This document shows positions 1 through 8,574 of a stretch of DNA of 64,000 nt, piece by piece; the stretch's first letter is position 1; every line of letters starts with the position of its first letter. Both the position numbers and the translations under genes were made by a program. Below the pieces are notes generated by a model. It did not search any database. It was given only the letters and a program-made list of their open reading frames with translations, and had not been told where the DNA came from. The stretch is from Psychrobacillus sp. OK028. GTDB taxonomy: Bacteria; Bacillota; Bacilli; Bacillales_A; Planococcaceae. Location: contig NZ_FNHY01000005.1 in the NCBI RefSeq assembly GCF_900103605.1, positions 186,001-250,000 on the forward strand, written 5' to 3'.

Positions 1-435
1 TAAATCTGCGATAATCGCCTCTGTATTAGGAATCGTTTTTATCGTATGGATTCCTAACAAATGACTACCATCCCATTCCGGAATAACTGGGGTAGCACCA
101 GTTGCGATTAGTAAACGGTCATAATTTAAGATGAACTTATCTCTCGTTTGTAGGATATCCCCTGACACCGTTTTATTTTTGGGATCTACTTGCGTCACTT
201 CATATCCTGTTTTTGCATCGATACCATATTTACTACGGAACATTTCTACACTTCGAGCTATAACGTCTGTTGAAGAGGCTACTTGTTTCCCTACCACATA
301 TGGTAAACCACACTGTCCATATGAATATATATGACCTTTTTCCAGTGTCGTTATTCGAGCCCCTGAATCATTTCGTACAATTTCCATTGCCGCACTCATC
401 CCTGCTGCATCCCCACCAATTATTACGTAGTGCAT
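1..435 (-). CDS. CoA-disulfide reductase / NADH oxidase-like flavoprotein, N-terminal part (cut by window edge)
   Basis: The first 145 codons of a class III pyridine nucleotide-disulfide oxidoreductase are present; the gene runs off the left edge. The protein begins with an FAD-binding [10 protein letters not shown] motif and carries the single redox cysteine of the family at residue 42 ([11 protein letters not shown]). That cysteine places it with CoA-disulfide reductases and water-forming NADH oxidases, not with two-cysteine glutathione reductases. The motif LLIATGATP closes the FAD domain. The start is ATG at 435, preceded by AAAGGAGG at good spacing. Family members use NAD(P)H to reduce CoA disulfide, polysulfide or O2. 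The substrate cannot be decided because the NAD and dimerisation domains are missing. Confidence 0.85.
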   Translation of the reverse strand, partial: MHYVIIGGDAAGMSAAMEIVRNDSGARITTLEKGHIYSYGQCGLPYVVGKQVASSTDVIARSVEMFRSKYGIDAKTGYEVTQVDPKNKTVSGDILQTRDKFILNYDRLLIATGATPVIPEWDGSHLLGIHTIKTIPNTEAIIADL

Positions 436-560
436 GAAATTTCCTCCTTTGATTTCCTTCATAACACTTTCTTATTCCAACCATAACCTTACTTCCAGTA
501 TAAGAGAATAATTACATTTGTTATACGCTAATTTTTTTCTTTCTTTAACTTATTCTATGT

Positions 561-590
561 AAAAAAGGCATGCCCTAATAGGACATGCCT
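561..590 (-). terminator. Rho-independent terminator of the catalase gene
   Basis: A GGCATGTCC/GGACATGCC-type inverted repeat with a short loop is followed on the minus strand by a run of Ts. It lies just beyond the catalase stop codon. Confidence 0.85.
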
Positions 591-602
591 AATCCAATAA
601 TG

Positions 603-2639
603 TTAAACTACTCGGTTCCAAAAACGATGTGTAGCAATAGCTTTCAGGAAACTATCTACAAAGCTCTTGCCAGTTTCTTTGGAAAGAACGCCAGCTTGAC
701 CAGTAAAGTGAAGATTATCGACTAGTTGCTCCCCGCTAAATGTAGCACCAATCGGTTTGAAATGCGCATAAGCTTCCTTGATGAAATAAGAAGCCTCTTT
801 TTCAAACATAGCCGTTTTGCCTTGAGAGCTTGCCACATAAACTGCATCAAACAATACAGAATCAGCGGTTAGGAAAGTATGGTCTACCGGTAGCAGCGTT
901 CCATCTGCTCCAATGACCGACCCATGATGGTCACTCACAATTTCTGGCATTGTTCCGCCTGCTTTTAAATCTGCTAGAATTGTAGCCAAATTCTCGTCAA
1001 ACCCTTCGCCGACTAGAACAGCAACTTTACGTGTTTGTGGAGTCATAGTCGTATTCAGTTGACTCAGTGCCGGTGAAGATTTAGTAGTATGGGAAGTACT
1101 TACCCCTTGCACGACAAGCCCTAAATTTTCCGCTACCTTACTCGCTAAATCCAAATCTACGTGCGCGAACATTTCTACTACTTGTTGGCGTACAGTCAGC
1201 TCTTTACATTTACCTAGCTCGAAGCTGAATGCACTAATAATATGTTCCTTTTCCGGATCACTCATGCTATTCCAAAATAATGTTGCCTGTGAGAAATGGT
1301 CCTTAAAGCTCTCACTTCTGGCACGAACTTTACGTCCATCGATTTTCTCTTGATAATGTGCATATCCACCTTCAGCTTCACTAACAGGTGTGGGAGTATT
1401 TCCAGCTAGAGAGTTTTTGTGGTAGCTCACTCTGCCTAAGTTAATTGATTGTCTCCCATATCCGTCACGTTGGTTATTATGGAATGGACAAACAGGTCTG
1501 TTTATCGGCAGCTCGTGAAAATTAGGTCCACCGAGACGGATTAACTGTGTGTCTGTATAAGAGAACAAACGTCCCTGAAGTAGAGGGTCATTGGAGAAAT
1601 CTATTCCTGGCACAACACTTCCTGGATGGAATGCCACTTGCTCAGTTTCGGCAAATACATTATCTACATTACGATTTAATGTCATCTTCCCTAGGATTTT
1701 TACTGGGATTTCTTCTTCTGGCCATAGTTTAGTAGGATCTAAAATATCAAAATCAAATTTAAATTCGTCTTCCTCTGCAATTAGTTGAACACCAAATTCA
1801 TACTCTGGATAATCGCCATTTTCAATCGCATCGTAAAGGTCACGACGATGAAAATCCGGGTCTTTACCATTTAACTTCTGTGCTTCGTCCCATACAACGG
1901 AGTGGGTACCAAGTAAAGGCTTCCAATGAAATTTAACAAAATGGGACTTACCTACCTCATTAATGAAGCGGTATGTATTGACACCGAACCCTTCCATCAT
2001 ACGGAAGCTACGTGGAATTGCACGATCCGACATTGCCCACATGACCATATGCGCTGTCTCCTGATTGTTTGCAACAAAATCCCAAAATGTATCATGGGCA
2101 GTAGCTGCTTGTGGAATTTCATTGTGTGGCTCTGGTTTTAAAGCATGTACTAAGTCTGGGAATTTAATAGCATCTTGAATGAAAAAGACTGGAATATTAT
2201 TTCCGACTAAATCATAATTTCCCTCTTCCGTATAAAACTTAGTTGCAAATCCTCGAGCATCCCGCGCTAACTCACCAGACCCACGTGATCCCGCCACAGT
2301 AGAAAACCTTACAAAAACAGGGGTCTTAGTACCAGGTGTTTGTAGGAATTTCGCTTTGGTAAATTCACTTGCTGATTCATATAATTCAAACTCTCCATGG
2401 GCCGCATAGCCTCTAGCATGTACTACTCGCTCTGGTATACGTTCATGGTCAAAATGCGTCATCTTTTCACGGAAATGGAAATCTTCCATTAAAGTTGGTC
2501 CACGTTCTCCTGCTTTTAGAGAAAACTCATCCTCGGATACTTTTAATCCTTGATTTGTCGTCATTGCTTGTCCTTGATCGTCCACACGGAATTCTGCTAA
2601 TTGTTCGTCTTTGCTGTTTCCAGTTACTTTCTTGTCCAA
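603..2639 (-). CDS. katE: Large-subunit (HPII-type) catalase with C-terminal DJ-1/PfpI-like domain
   Basis: This is a haem catalase that dismutates H2O2 in the cytoplasm. At 678 residues it belongs to the large-subunit clade. The catalytic His is at residue 74 ([11 protein letters not shown]), the distal Asn lies in GNNIPVFF, and the proximal Tyr region is [14 protein letters not shown]. About 150 C-terminal residues (from [11 protein letters not shown]) form the flavodoxin/DJ-1-like domain found only in large catalases. The start is TTG at 2639, with GAGGAGG upstream. It is monocistronic with its own terminator. In Bacillus subtilis the homologous KatE belongs to the general stress response; no SigB promoter was confidently identified here. 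Confidence 0.95.
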   Translation of the reverse strand: MDKKVTGNSKDEQLAEFRVDDQGQAMTTNQGLKVSEDEFSLKAGERGPTLMEDFHFREKMTHFDHERIPERVVHARGYAAHGEFELYESASEFTKAKFLQTPGTKTPVFVRFSTVAGSRGSGELARDARGFATKFYTEEGNYDLVGNNIPVFFIQDAIKFPDLVHALKPEPHNEIPQAATAHDTFWDFVANNQETAHMVMWAMSDRAIPRSFRMMEGFGVNTYRFINEVGKSHFVKFHWKPLLGTHSVVWDEAQKLNGKDPDFHRRDLYDAIENGDYPEYEFGVQLIAEEDEFKFDFDILDPTKLWPEEEIPVKILGKMTLNRNVDNVFAETEQVAFHPGSVVPGIDFSNDPLLQGRLFSYTDTQLIRLGGPNFHELPINRPVCPFHNNQRDGYGRQSINLGRVSYHKNSLAGNTPTPVSEAEGGYAHYQEKIDGRKVRARSESFKDHFSQATLFWNSMSDPEKEHIISAFSFELGKCKELTVRQQVVEMFAHVDLDLASKVAENLGLVVQGVSTSHTTKSSPALSQLNTTMTPQTRKVAVLVGEGFDENLATILADLKAGGTMPEIVSDHHGSVIGADGTLLPVDHTFLTADSVLFDAVYVASSQGKTAMFEKEASYFIKEAYAHFKPIGATFSGEQLVDNLHFTGQAGVLSKETGKSFVDSFLKAIATHRFWNRVV

Positions 2640-2753
2640 ACAAACTCCTCCTCTATTTATCTCTTCACTATTATAGATACCCAGTATGACTTTCCAAAAA
2701 CCTTCAATTTAAATTCTATCAATCAATTCCGATTGAAATAATATGAATTACTA

Positions 2754-2782
2754 TTGACTTCATCCTGGTGAAGTAGTACGAT
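2754..2782 (+). promoter_or_regulatory. Sigma-A type promoter for the S-box operon
   Basis: TTGACT and TACGAT are separated by 17 bases. The pair lies about 20 bases upstream of the S-box aptamer, as expected for a leader promoter. Confidence 0.6.
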
Positions 2783-2799
2783 AATTTTAACAACTCCAT

Positions 2800-2903
2800 A
2801 CTACTTATTAAGAGAAGCGAAGGGACTGGTCCGATGATGCTTCAGCAACCGCCTTGCCTAAGGTATGGTGCTACTTCCAGCAAGAAATTGAGAGATAAGT
2901 ACA
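2800..2903 (+). promoter_or_regulatory. SAM-I (S-box) riboswitch aptamer
   Basis: The leader contains the conserved S-box core: AAGAGAAGCGAAGGGACTGG, then CCGATGATGCTTCAGCAACC, then a variable stem and a GGTGCTACTTCCAGCAA block. The outer P1 arms ACTTATT/AGATAAGT close the aptamer. A terminator hairpin follows. By established S-box logic, high SAM favours termination, so the downstream sulfur-uptake operon is expressed when methionine or SAM is scarce. Confidence 0.95.
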
Positions 2904-2917
2904 TACTACTTTTAATC

Positions 2918-2951
2918 GCTCTTTCGGTTTGTGAAGAGCTTTTTATTTTTT
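2918..2951 (+). terminator. Expression-platform terminator of the S-box riboswitch
   Basis: A GCTCTT...AAGAGC stem is followed by a T-rich tract, directly after the aptamer and before the ribosome binding site of the first gene. Confidence 0.75.
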
Positions 2952-3003
2952 TATAATACCGACTTAACTAATTGGATTAATTATTATAAGGAGACGATAA
3001 ATT

Positions 3004-4179
3004 TTGAGTAACTTATACATTAAAACAGAAAAACAGCGACAATGGATAAATCGTTTATACGAATTAGAGCATAAATTTAAGAGTAAGTCCGCGGAAATTG
3101 ACGAACAATCTGTTTTCCCACATGAAAACGTGGAGGATTTGATAAAGCTTGGTTATGCAAGTCTTACTCTACCTGAATCCTATGGAGGCAATGGCTTTTC
3201 GGTTTACGATATGGTTCTACTACAAGAAACACTTGCCAGCTTTGATGCAAATACGGCTTTGTCTGTGGGCTGGAGCCTAGGTGTAGTTGGTGAACTATAC
3301 GAAAACAAGCTTTGGACCAAGGAAAAATTAGATTTTTTCGCAGCAGAAGTATTAAATGGCGCTCTCATCAATCGTTCTGTCAGTGAAGCTCAGACTGGAA
3401 GTCCAACACGTGGGGGAAGACCTGGCACAACTGCTATTAAGAATGGAGATACATGGGTTTTAAATGGACGTAAAATATTCACGACCGCTTCCCCTGTGCT
3501 TTCCTACTTTTTAACATCTGCTTGGATTGAGGAACAAGAACGAGTTGGCTTCTTCTTAATCCCTCGTAATTCAGAAGGTCTTTCTATTGAAGAAACCTGG
3601 GATGTTGTATCCATGCGCGGAACAAGTAGTAATGACTTAGTATTAAATAATGTAGTTGTACATGAATCGTATTTGGTAGAGCTCCCTGAATTCACTAGTG
3701 GTGGGAAGATCAATGGTTGGCTTCTACATATACCAGCAACCTATCTCGGAATCGCACAAGCTGCTAAAGATTACGCAGTCCATTTTGCCAATACCCATTC
3801 ACCGAATAGCCTGAATGGACCTATCGCTCAGTTGCCTAACGTTCAGCAGCTTATCGGAGAAATAGATTTAGAGCTTACAAAGGCTAGATTAGTCATTTAC
3901 GGAGTTGCTTCTGCATATGACAATGAGTCTACTAAAGAACTATTATCCAACGAAGTAAGCGTAGCGAAGCATATCGTTACTAATTCAGCAATTACTATTG
4001 TCGATAAAGCCATGCGTTTAGTGGGTGCCAAAAGCTTGCAGCGAACAAATCCACTACAACGTTATTACCGAGATGTTCGTGCAGGACTCCATAATCCTCC
4101 TATGGATGATATGACCATTAAAAAACTAGCACTTTCTGCGTTAGAAGAAGATAAAAATAAAAAATTAGAGAAACGATAA
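3004..4179 (+). CDS. Acyl-CoA dehydrogenase-fold flavoprotein, SfnB/DszC-like, sulfur acquisition
   Basis: This 391-residue protein has the acyl-CoA dehydrogenase fold: an N-terminal helical domain, a central beta domain around SVSEAQTGSPTRGG, and a C-terminal helical domain ending near RAGLHNPPMDD. Members that sit in sulfur operons (SfnB, DszC and relatives) are flavin-dependent monooxygenases or dehydrogenases acting on organosulfur compounds. The S-box leader immediately upstream and the ABC importer immediately downstream support that role here; the substrate is unknown. The start is TTG at 3004, with AAGGAGA upstream. The gene is separated from the solute-binding protein gene by only about 10 bases. 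A true acyl-CoA dehydrogenase in fatty acid catabolism is less likely given the riboswitch. Confidence 0.8.
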   Translation: MSNLYIKTEKQRQWINRLYELEHKFKSKSAEIDEQSVFPHENVEDLIKLGYASLTLPESYGGNGFSVYDMVLLQETLASFDANTALSVGWSLGVVGELYENKLWTKEKLDFFAAEVLNGALINRSVSEAQTGSPTRGGRPGTTAIKNGDTWVLNGRKIFTTASPVLSYFLTSAWIEEQERVGFFLIPRNSEGLSIEETWDVVSMRGTSSNDLVLNNVVVHESYLVELPEFTSGGKINGWLLHIPATYLGIAQAAKDYAVHFANTHSPNSLNGPIAQLPNVQQLIGEIDLELTKARLVIYGVASAYDNESTKELLSNEVSVAKHIVTNSAITIVDKAMRLVGAKSLQRTNPLQRYYRDVRAGLHNPPMDDMTIKKLALSALEEDKNKKLEKR

Positions 4180-4190
4180 GGAGAATGAAT

Positions 4191-5042
4191 ATGAAAAAGT
4201 ATTTTAAATTAGCAGCAGTTGGGTTAGCATCCATTACGATTTTAGCGGCTTGTGGTTCTGGAGAAACTTCTACTTCATCAGAGGGCGGAGATGTTCGCAA
4301 GGTAAAAGTGGCATATGACATGGCCTCTAAACCTATTTCTTGGTTAGATGACAAAGGTAATGCGACTGGCTACGATGTAGAGGTTATGAAACTAGTGGAT
4401 GAATTACTTCCTGAATATGAATTTGAATATGTAGGAACTACAAGTGATGATCTACTAATCGGAGTAGAGCAAGGGAAGTTCCAAGTTGGTGTAAAAAATG
4501 CTTTTTGGACAGAGGAACGCACTGAAAAGTTTATTTACCCTAAAGAATTTTTAGGATTAAGTAGCGCTGGCCTCGTATTGAAAAAAGAGAATGAGCATAT
4601 TAAATCATTAGAGGATTTTGCATCTGCCGGGTTCTCATTAGCACCGATTGCAGCAAATAATGCACAGTACACAGTAATAGATGAATATAACAAAGCAAAC
4701 CCAGACAATCCAGTTAAACTAGATGCTGGAGATGCATTTACAGTAGATGTAGTTCAATGGGTAAATGAAGGTCGTGTAGACGGTGGTGTCATTATTGAAG
4801 GACCATTCCAAAAACAAGTATTAGATGAGGCTGGCCCTTACTACAACTTAAAAGATGAAGTAGTTTACAATGAATTTGCTGTTATTAAGACATGGCCATT
4901 ATTCAACAAAAAAGAGCAAGAGTTTGCAGATGCTTACGACAAAGCTATTAAAAAATTACAAGAAGATAAGAAAACGAACGAACTTAGCAATGAGTTCTAC
5001 GGTCGGGACCTTTTTGAAGTGTTAGACAAGGTAGAAAGATAA
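4191..5042 (+). CDS. Amino-acid-type ABC transporter solute-binding lipoprotein
   Basis: A lipoprotein signal peptide with lipobox LAAC precedes a family 3 solute-binding domain (VKVAYDMASKPISWLDDKG, GYDVEVMKLVDELLPE, GVKNAFWTEERTEKF). It would be anchored outside the membrane and deliver a polar amino-acid-like ligand to the permeases encoded next. The S-box control makes a sulfur compound (methionine-, cystine- or S-methyl-cysteine-like) the best guess, as for YxeM or TcyJK relatives. An ATG at 4185 overlaps the spacer of AAGGAG too closely, so the ATG at 4191 is preferred. A stable hairpin after the stop may raise its mRNA relative to the permeases. Confidence 0.9.
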   Translation: MKKYFKLAAVGLASITILAACGSGETSTSSEGGDVRKVKVAYDMASKPISWLDDKGNATGYDVEVMKLVDELLPEYEFEYVGTTSDDLLIGVEQGKFQVGVKNAFWTEERTEKFIYPKEFLGLSSAGLVLKKENEHIKSLEDFASAGFSLAPIAANNAQYTVIDEYNKANPDNPVKLDAGDAFTVDVVQWVNEGRVDGGVIIEGPFQKQVLDEAGPYYNLKDEVVYNEFAVIKTWPLFNKKEQEFADAYDKAIKKLQEDKKTNELSNEFYGRDLFEVLDKVER

Positions 5043-5060
5043 TAGATATGTTTCCTATAG

Positions 5061-5092
5061 AGGCTGCCTAGCGTAGGATGCGCAGGCAGCCT
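5061..5092 (+). terminator. Intercistronic hairpin, possible partial terminator or mRNA stabiliser
   Basis: AGGCTGCCT and AGGCAGCCT form a 9-bp perfect stem between the binding-protein gene and the first permease gene. The T tract after it is short and mixed, so partial termination or 3'-end protection is more likely than full termination. Such hairpins commonly give the binding protein excess over its permease. Confidence 0.6.
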
Positions 5093-5115
5093 TTCAAAAT
5101 TTTATAGGGGGAATA

Positions 5116-5832
5116 ATGCGTAATATGGAAAAATACTTTGATATATCGTACATTTGGAATTCACTTCCAGTATTGCTTCCGTTTTTAAAAGTCACTTTTA
5201 TGGTTGCGGGTTTGTCTATTGTTTTCGGGACTTTTTTCGGTTTAATCCTTGCGGTGATGAAACTTGGAAAGAGTAAAATTGCTCAAAAAACGGCGAATTT
5301 CTATACTACAATTTTAAGATGTACGCCATCTATCGTGCTACTGTTTTTAGTGTATTACGGAGTTCCTGCTTTAGCCGATAATTTCGGGTTATATTTACAT
5401 GATTTAAATACAGCTGTATTTGTAGTTATTACATTTACCCTCCAATTCGCCGCTATAATGTCAGAGGTTATTAGATCTGCCTATGAGTCCATTGAGAAAG
5501 GGCAATTTGAAGCCGCTGTCAGCGTGGGTTTAAGCCCCTTTCAAGCATATAGACGAATCATTTTTCCACAAGCGCTTGTTGTTGGACTTCCTAACTTCGG
5601 AAATGGGCTAATCGCATTACTTCAAGAAGGCTCCCTCGCTTATACAATCGGGTTAATCGATATCGTTGGTAAAGCGAATTTAATCATTGCCGCTAACTAC
5701 AATACACATGCATTAGAGATCTTCATCGCTCTTGCGATTGTTTACTGGGTTTTATCTATACTAATTGAAAAATTCTTTGGGAAGCTTGAAAAAGTATTTA
5801 GCAAAGGAAAGCAAACAATTAACACGAATTAA
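5116..5832 (+). CDS. ABC transporter permease, polar amino acid (HisM/GlnP-type), first subunit
   Basis: This 238-residue inner membrane permease has about five transmembrane helices and the cytoplasmic EAA loop (EAAVSVGLSPFQAYRRIIFPQAL) that contacts the ATPase. It should pair with the following permease as a heterodimer. The ATG at 5116 has AGGGGGA upstream; an in-frame ATG at 5125 is an alternative. It lies in the S-box operon behind the hairpin. Homology is to the cystine/methionine-analogue importers of Bacillus (Yxe, Tcy), but specificity cannot be read from the sequence. Confidence 0.9.
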   Translation: MRNMEKYFDISYIWNSLPVLLPFLKVTFMVAGLSIVFGTFFGLILAVMKLGKSKIAQKTANFYTTILRCTPSIVLLFLVYYGVPALADNFGLYLHDLNTAVFVVITFTLQFAAIMSEVIRSAYESIEKGQFEAAVSVGLSPFQAYRRIIFPQALVVGLPNFGNGLIALLQEGSLAYTIGLIDIVGKANLIIAANYNTHALEIFIALAIVYWVLSILIEKFFGKLEKVFSKGKQTINTN

Positions 5833-5844
5833 GGAGTGTAAATA

Positions 5845-6558
5845 ATGTCGGAAGGTTTAAATTATACGTTTTTAATAGATACATTTTTCGTTGCGTTATC
5901 CGGTGTGCCAATTACGCTTTTCGTTACGATTGTAGCTTTACTTGTTGCACTGCCTTTAGGTTTTTTACTTGCTTTAACACGCATTAACCAAGTGCCTGTA
6001 TTAAATTGGTTCTCGCGAATTTACGTTTCTTTTGTCAGAGGTACTCCGATTATTATTCAAATTTTCATCGTTTATGCAAGTGTGCCATTAATACTCTCGC
6101 TTTTCTTTAATCGGTACAATATTAATATTAACGTCTACGACATCAATCCTATTTGGTACGCTTTTATCGTATTCTCTTTCAGCACTACAGCTATATTGAT
6201 AGAGGTATTTAGATCAGCGTTAAGTACTGTAAACAAAGGACAACTCGAAGCAGCTCAATCAGTGGGTCTTTCTAATTTTCAAGCCTATCGCCGAATCATT
6301 ATACCTCAAGCACTGGTTGTTGCTATGCCTAATATTTGTACGGCTACCGTAAATCTTATAAAAGCTACATCACTCGGCTATGCTATGTCTCTACAGGAAA
6401 TCACATTGAAGGCGAAAGTTGCAGCAAACGCAGGCTATAACTATGTGGAAGCTTATATAGATATTTTCCTTGTATATATTATTTTGTGTAGTCTTGTAGA
6501 ATACGGATTTAAACTATATGAAAAACGCCTACGTAGATACAAGTATGCGAGCGCTTAA
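5845..6558 (+). CDS. ABC transporter permease, polar amino acid type, second subunit
   Basis: This second permease (237 residues) has the same architecture: membrane helices, the TPIIIQIFIVYASVP segment and the EAA loop EAAQSVGLSNFQAYRRIIIPQ. It is encoded 12 bases after its partner, with AAGGAGTG before the ATG. The two permeases are clearly paralogous, most visibly in the EAA loop, so the importer is most likely a heterodimeric channel. It is part of the SAM-regulated operon. Confidence 0.9.
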   Translation: MSEGLNYTFLIDTFFVALSGVPITLFVTIVALLVALPLGFLLALTRINQVPVLNWFSRIYVSFVRGTPIIIQIFIVYASVPLILSLFFNRYNININVYDINPIWYAFIVFSFSTTAILIEVFRSALSTVNKGQLEAAQSVGLSNFQAYRRIIIPQALVVAMPNICTATVNLIKATSLGYAMSLQEITLKAKVAANAGYNYVEAYIDIFLVYIILCSLVEYGFKLYEKRLRRYKYASA

Positions 6559-6570
6559 GGAGGATTAGAC

Positions 6571-7326
6571 ATGTTAAAAATCAATGACATTCATAAATCA
6601 TTCGGTAAAAACGAGATACTCAAGGGTGTCGATTTAAGTATTGATAAAGGGGATGTAGTAGTTATTCTCGGTCCAAGTGGATCTGGAAAAACTACTTTAC
6701 TCCGCTGTATCAATTTTTTAGAAAGAGCCGATAGTGGAAATGCAACTTTTGGTGATTTACAAGTAAATTTGCACGATGCCTCTAAAAAAGATATACATGC
6801 GATTCGACAAAAAACGGCTTTCGTTTTTCAAAACTATAATTTATTTAACAATAAAACAGCAATAGAAAACGTTACGGAAGGTTTGATCATCGGTCGTAAA
6901 ATACCTAAGGCAGACGCTATTGCAATTGGTAAAAAAGCTCTTGACAAAGTAGGTTTATCCGATAAATACGACTCCTACCCTAGCCAGCTTTCCGGTGGTC
7001 AGCAGCAGCGAGTTGGAATTGCTCGTGCTGTAGCGTTAAATCCAGATATTATCTTATTTGATGAGCCAACCTCTGCATTAGATCCAGAATTGGTTGGTGA
7101 AGTACTAACGGTTATGAAGAATATTGCCAATGAAGGTACGACGATGCTAGTAGTTACACACGAAATGTCATTTGCAAAGGATGTTGCTTCGCACGTTATC
7201 TTTATGGATGGAGGAGTAGTAGTGGAAGAAGGTTCCTCTCACGATATCTTCGTAAGTCCAAAGGAAGAGCGTACGAAGAAATTCCTAAAACGCGTATTAC
7301 CAGAGGATTATACGTTTTATATTTAG
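6571..7326 (+). CDS. ABC transporter ATP-binding protein, polar amino acid type
   Basis: This 251-residue ATPase has Walker A GPSGSGKT at residues 34-41, the signature LSGGQQQR, Walker B IILFDEP and the switch His in VVTHEMSF. It is the last gene of the S-box operon and energises the importer. AAGGAGG precedes the ATG at 6571 and a terminator follows the stop. The sequence matches the GlnQ/TcyN type of polar amino acid importers; it has no C-terminal regulatory ACT-like domain of the MetN type. Confidence 0.93.
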   Translation: MLKINDIHKSFGKNEILKGVDLSIDKGDVVVILGPSGSGKTTLLRCINFLERADSGNATFGDLQVNLHDASKKDIHAIRQKTAFVFQNYNLFNNKTAIENVTEGLIIGRKIPKADAIAIGKKALDKVGLSDKYDSYPSQLSGGQQQRVGIARAVALNPDIILFDEPTSALDPELVGEVLTVMKNIANEGTTMLVVTHEMSFAKDVASHVIFMDGGVVVEEGSSHDIFVSPKEERTKKFLKRVLPEDYTFYI

Positions 7327-7334
7327 GTCAATAA

Positions 7335-7373
7335 AAAGCGGAGGAAAATGACTAGATCATCCTCCACCGCTTT
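7335..7373 (+). terminator. Terminator of the S-box operon
   Basis: An AAGCGGAGGA/TCCTCCACCGCTT stem with one bulge lies directly after the ATPase stop. The T tract is short. Confidence 0.65.
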
Positions 7374-7430
7374 ATGGTACCACTAATTTCCTAGGATGGT
7401 GACGGATAAACAAACGCCATAAGATTACCG

Positions 7431-7481
7431 AAAAAAAGGGTGCTAGTTGGTTGTGACGGACGTCACAACCAACTAGCACCC
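7431..7481 (-). terminator. Long perfect hairpin with T7 on the minus strand, terminator of fabI
   Basis: A perfect inverted repeat of about 20 bp (GGGTGCTAGTTGGTTGTGAC and its complement) with a minimal loop is followed, on the minus strand, by seven Ts. It lies about 120 bases beyond the fabI stop. The stem is longer than usual for a terminator. Confidence 0.75.
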
Positions 7482-7603
7482 CTAATAATTCACTCGGTAA
7501 TAATATAGAAAAACGACTGTCCAAAGCCCTTCGAAAACGATAGAAGCAGGTTTTGACCTTGAATTACCTGGCGTCTTTTTGTTCGGTTTTTCTTATGATC
7601 AAT

Positions 7604-8383
7604 TTAACCCATGATGTTGTAGCCAGAATCTACGAAGATGACCTCTCCTGTTACACCACTCGACAAATTACTCAATAGCGCTACGGTCATATCGCCAACT
7701 TCTTGCTGTGTTACATTTCGTTTAAGGGGTGACTTTTCTTCAATTTGATGCAAAATTGTATTGAAAGAAGCGATTCCCTTTGCCGCTAGTGTTCTAACTG
7801 CTCCAGCCGAAACAGCATTTACACGTACATTGTTTTTTCCTAAGTCCAAGGCCAAATACTTAACGGATGCTTCTAAAGATGCTTTAGCAATTCCCATCAC
7901 ATTGTAACCTTCTAATACACGTTCAGCCCCTAAATATGTCATCGTTACGATAGAACCACCCTCTGTCATAAACGGAGCTGCTTCTCTAGCTGCAGCGATT
8001 AGTGAGTACGCACTTGTATCCTGAGCGAAAGAATATCCTTCTCTAGATGTTTGTAGGAAGTCTCCTTTAAGATCTTCTGCATGTGCAAATGCGACTGAGT
8101 GAACTAGACCATGGATCACTCCAACTTCCTGTCCAATCTGTTGAAAAGCTGCTTTCATACTATCATCACTATTTACATCACATTCTACTACTAGTTTTGC
8201 ATCTAAGTTATTATCCTTCAATAACTTTTCTATTTTTCCTAGGGAACGTTCTTTACGGTATGTAAAGATAACATTTGCGCCAACTTCAAATAATGATTTT
8301 GCTACTCCCCATGCAAGGCTACGTTCATTCGCAACACCCATTACAACAATGTTTTTGTCTTTTAATTGTATTAAGTCTCTCAT
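7604..8383 (-). CDS. fabI: Enoyl-[acyl-carrier-protein] reductase FabI
   Basis: This short-chain dehydrogenase-fold enzyme catalyses the last step of each fatty acid elongation cycle: reduction of trans-2-enoyl-ACP with NAD(P)H in the cytoplasm. The nucleotide-binding motif GVANERSLAWGVA and the catalytic residues Tyr150, Tyr160 and Lys167 (YNVMGIAK) match FabI. With the start at ATG 8383 (GGAGG upstream) the protein is 259 residues, normal for the family; an upstream TTG would sit on the ribosome binding site. It is transcribed alone. It is the family targeted by triclosan. Confidence 0.96.
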   Translation of the reverse strand: MRDLIQLKDKNIVVMGVANERSLAWGVAKSLFEVGANVIFTYRKERSLGKIEKLLKDNNLDAKLVVECDVNSDDSMKAAFQQIGQEVGVIHGLVHSVAFAHAEDLKGDFLQTSREGYSFAQDTSAYSLIAAAREAAPFMTEGGSIVTMTYLGAERVLEGYNVMGIAKASLEASVKYLALDLGKNNVRVNAVSAGAVRTLAAKGIASFNTILHQIEEKSPLKRNVTQQEVGDMTVALLSNLSSGVTGEVIFVDSGYNIMG

Positions 8384-8493
8384 AAATACCTCCAATTTAT
8401 TATTTACATATATTATACCTGTTATTAGTACCTGGTTATTAGTTTAATCATATCATAAACTCGCCTTTTTGTACTAAAATTTCATCAAATTAA

Positions 8494-8526
8494 AAACCAA
8501 CTATTATAGCAAAAATAGTTGGTTTC
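8494..8526 (-). terminator. Terminator of the first GMC dehydrogenase operon
   Basis: AAACCAACTA and TAGTTGGTTT form a stem followed on the minus strand by TTTTTAATTT, about 50 bases past the GMC stop. Confidence 0.8.
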
Positions 8527-8574
8527 TAAATATTATTGAGTTCTGACATTTTAATCTATTATAACAAAATATAT

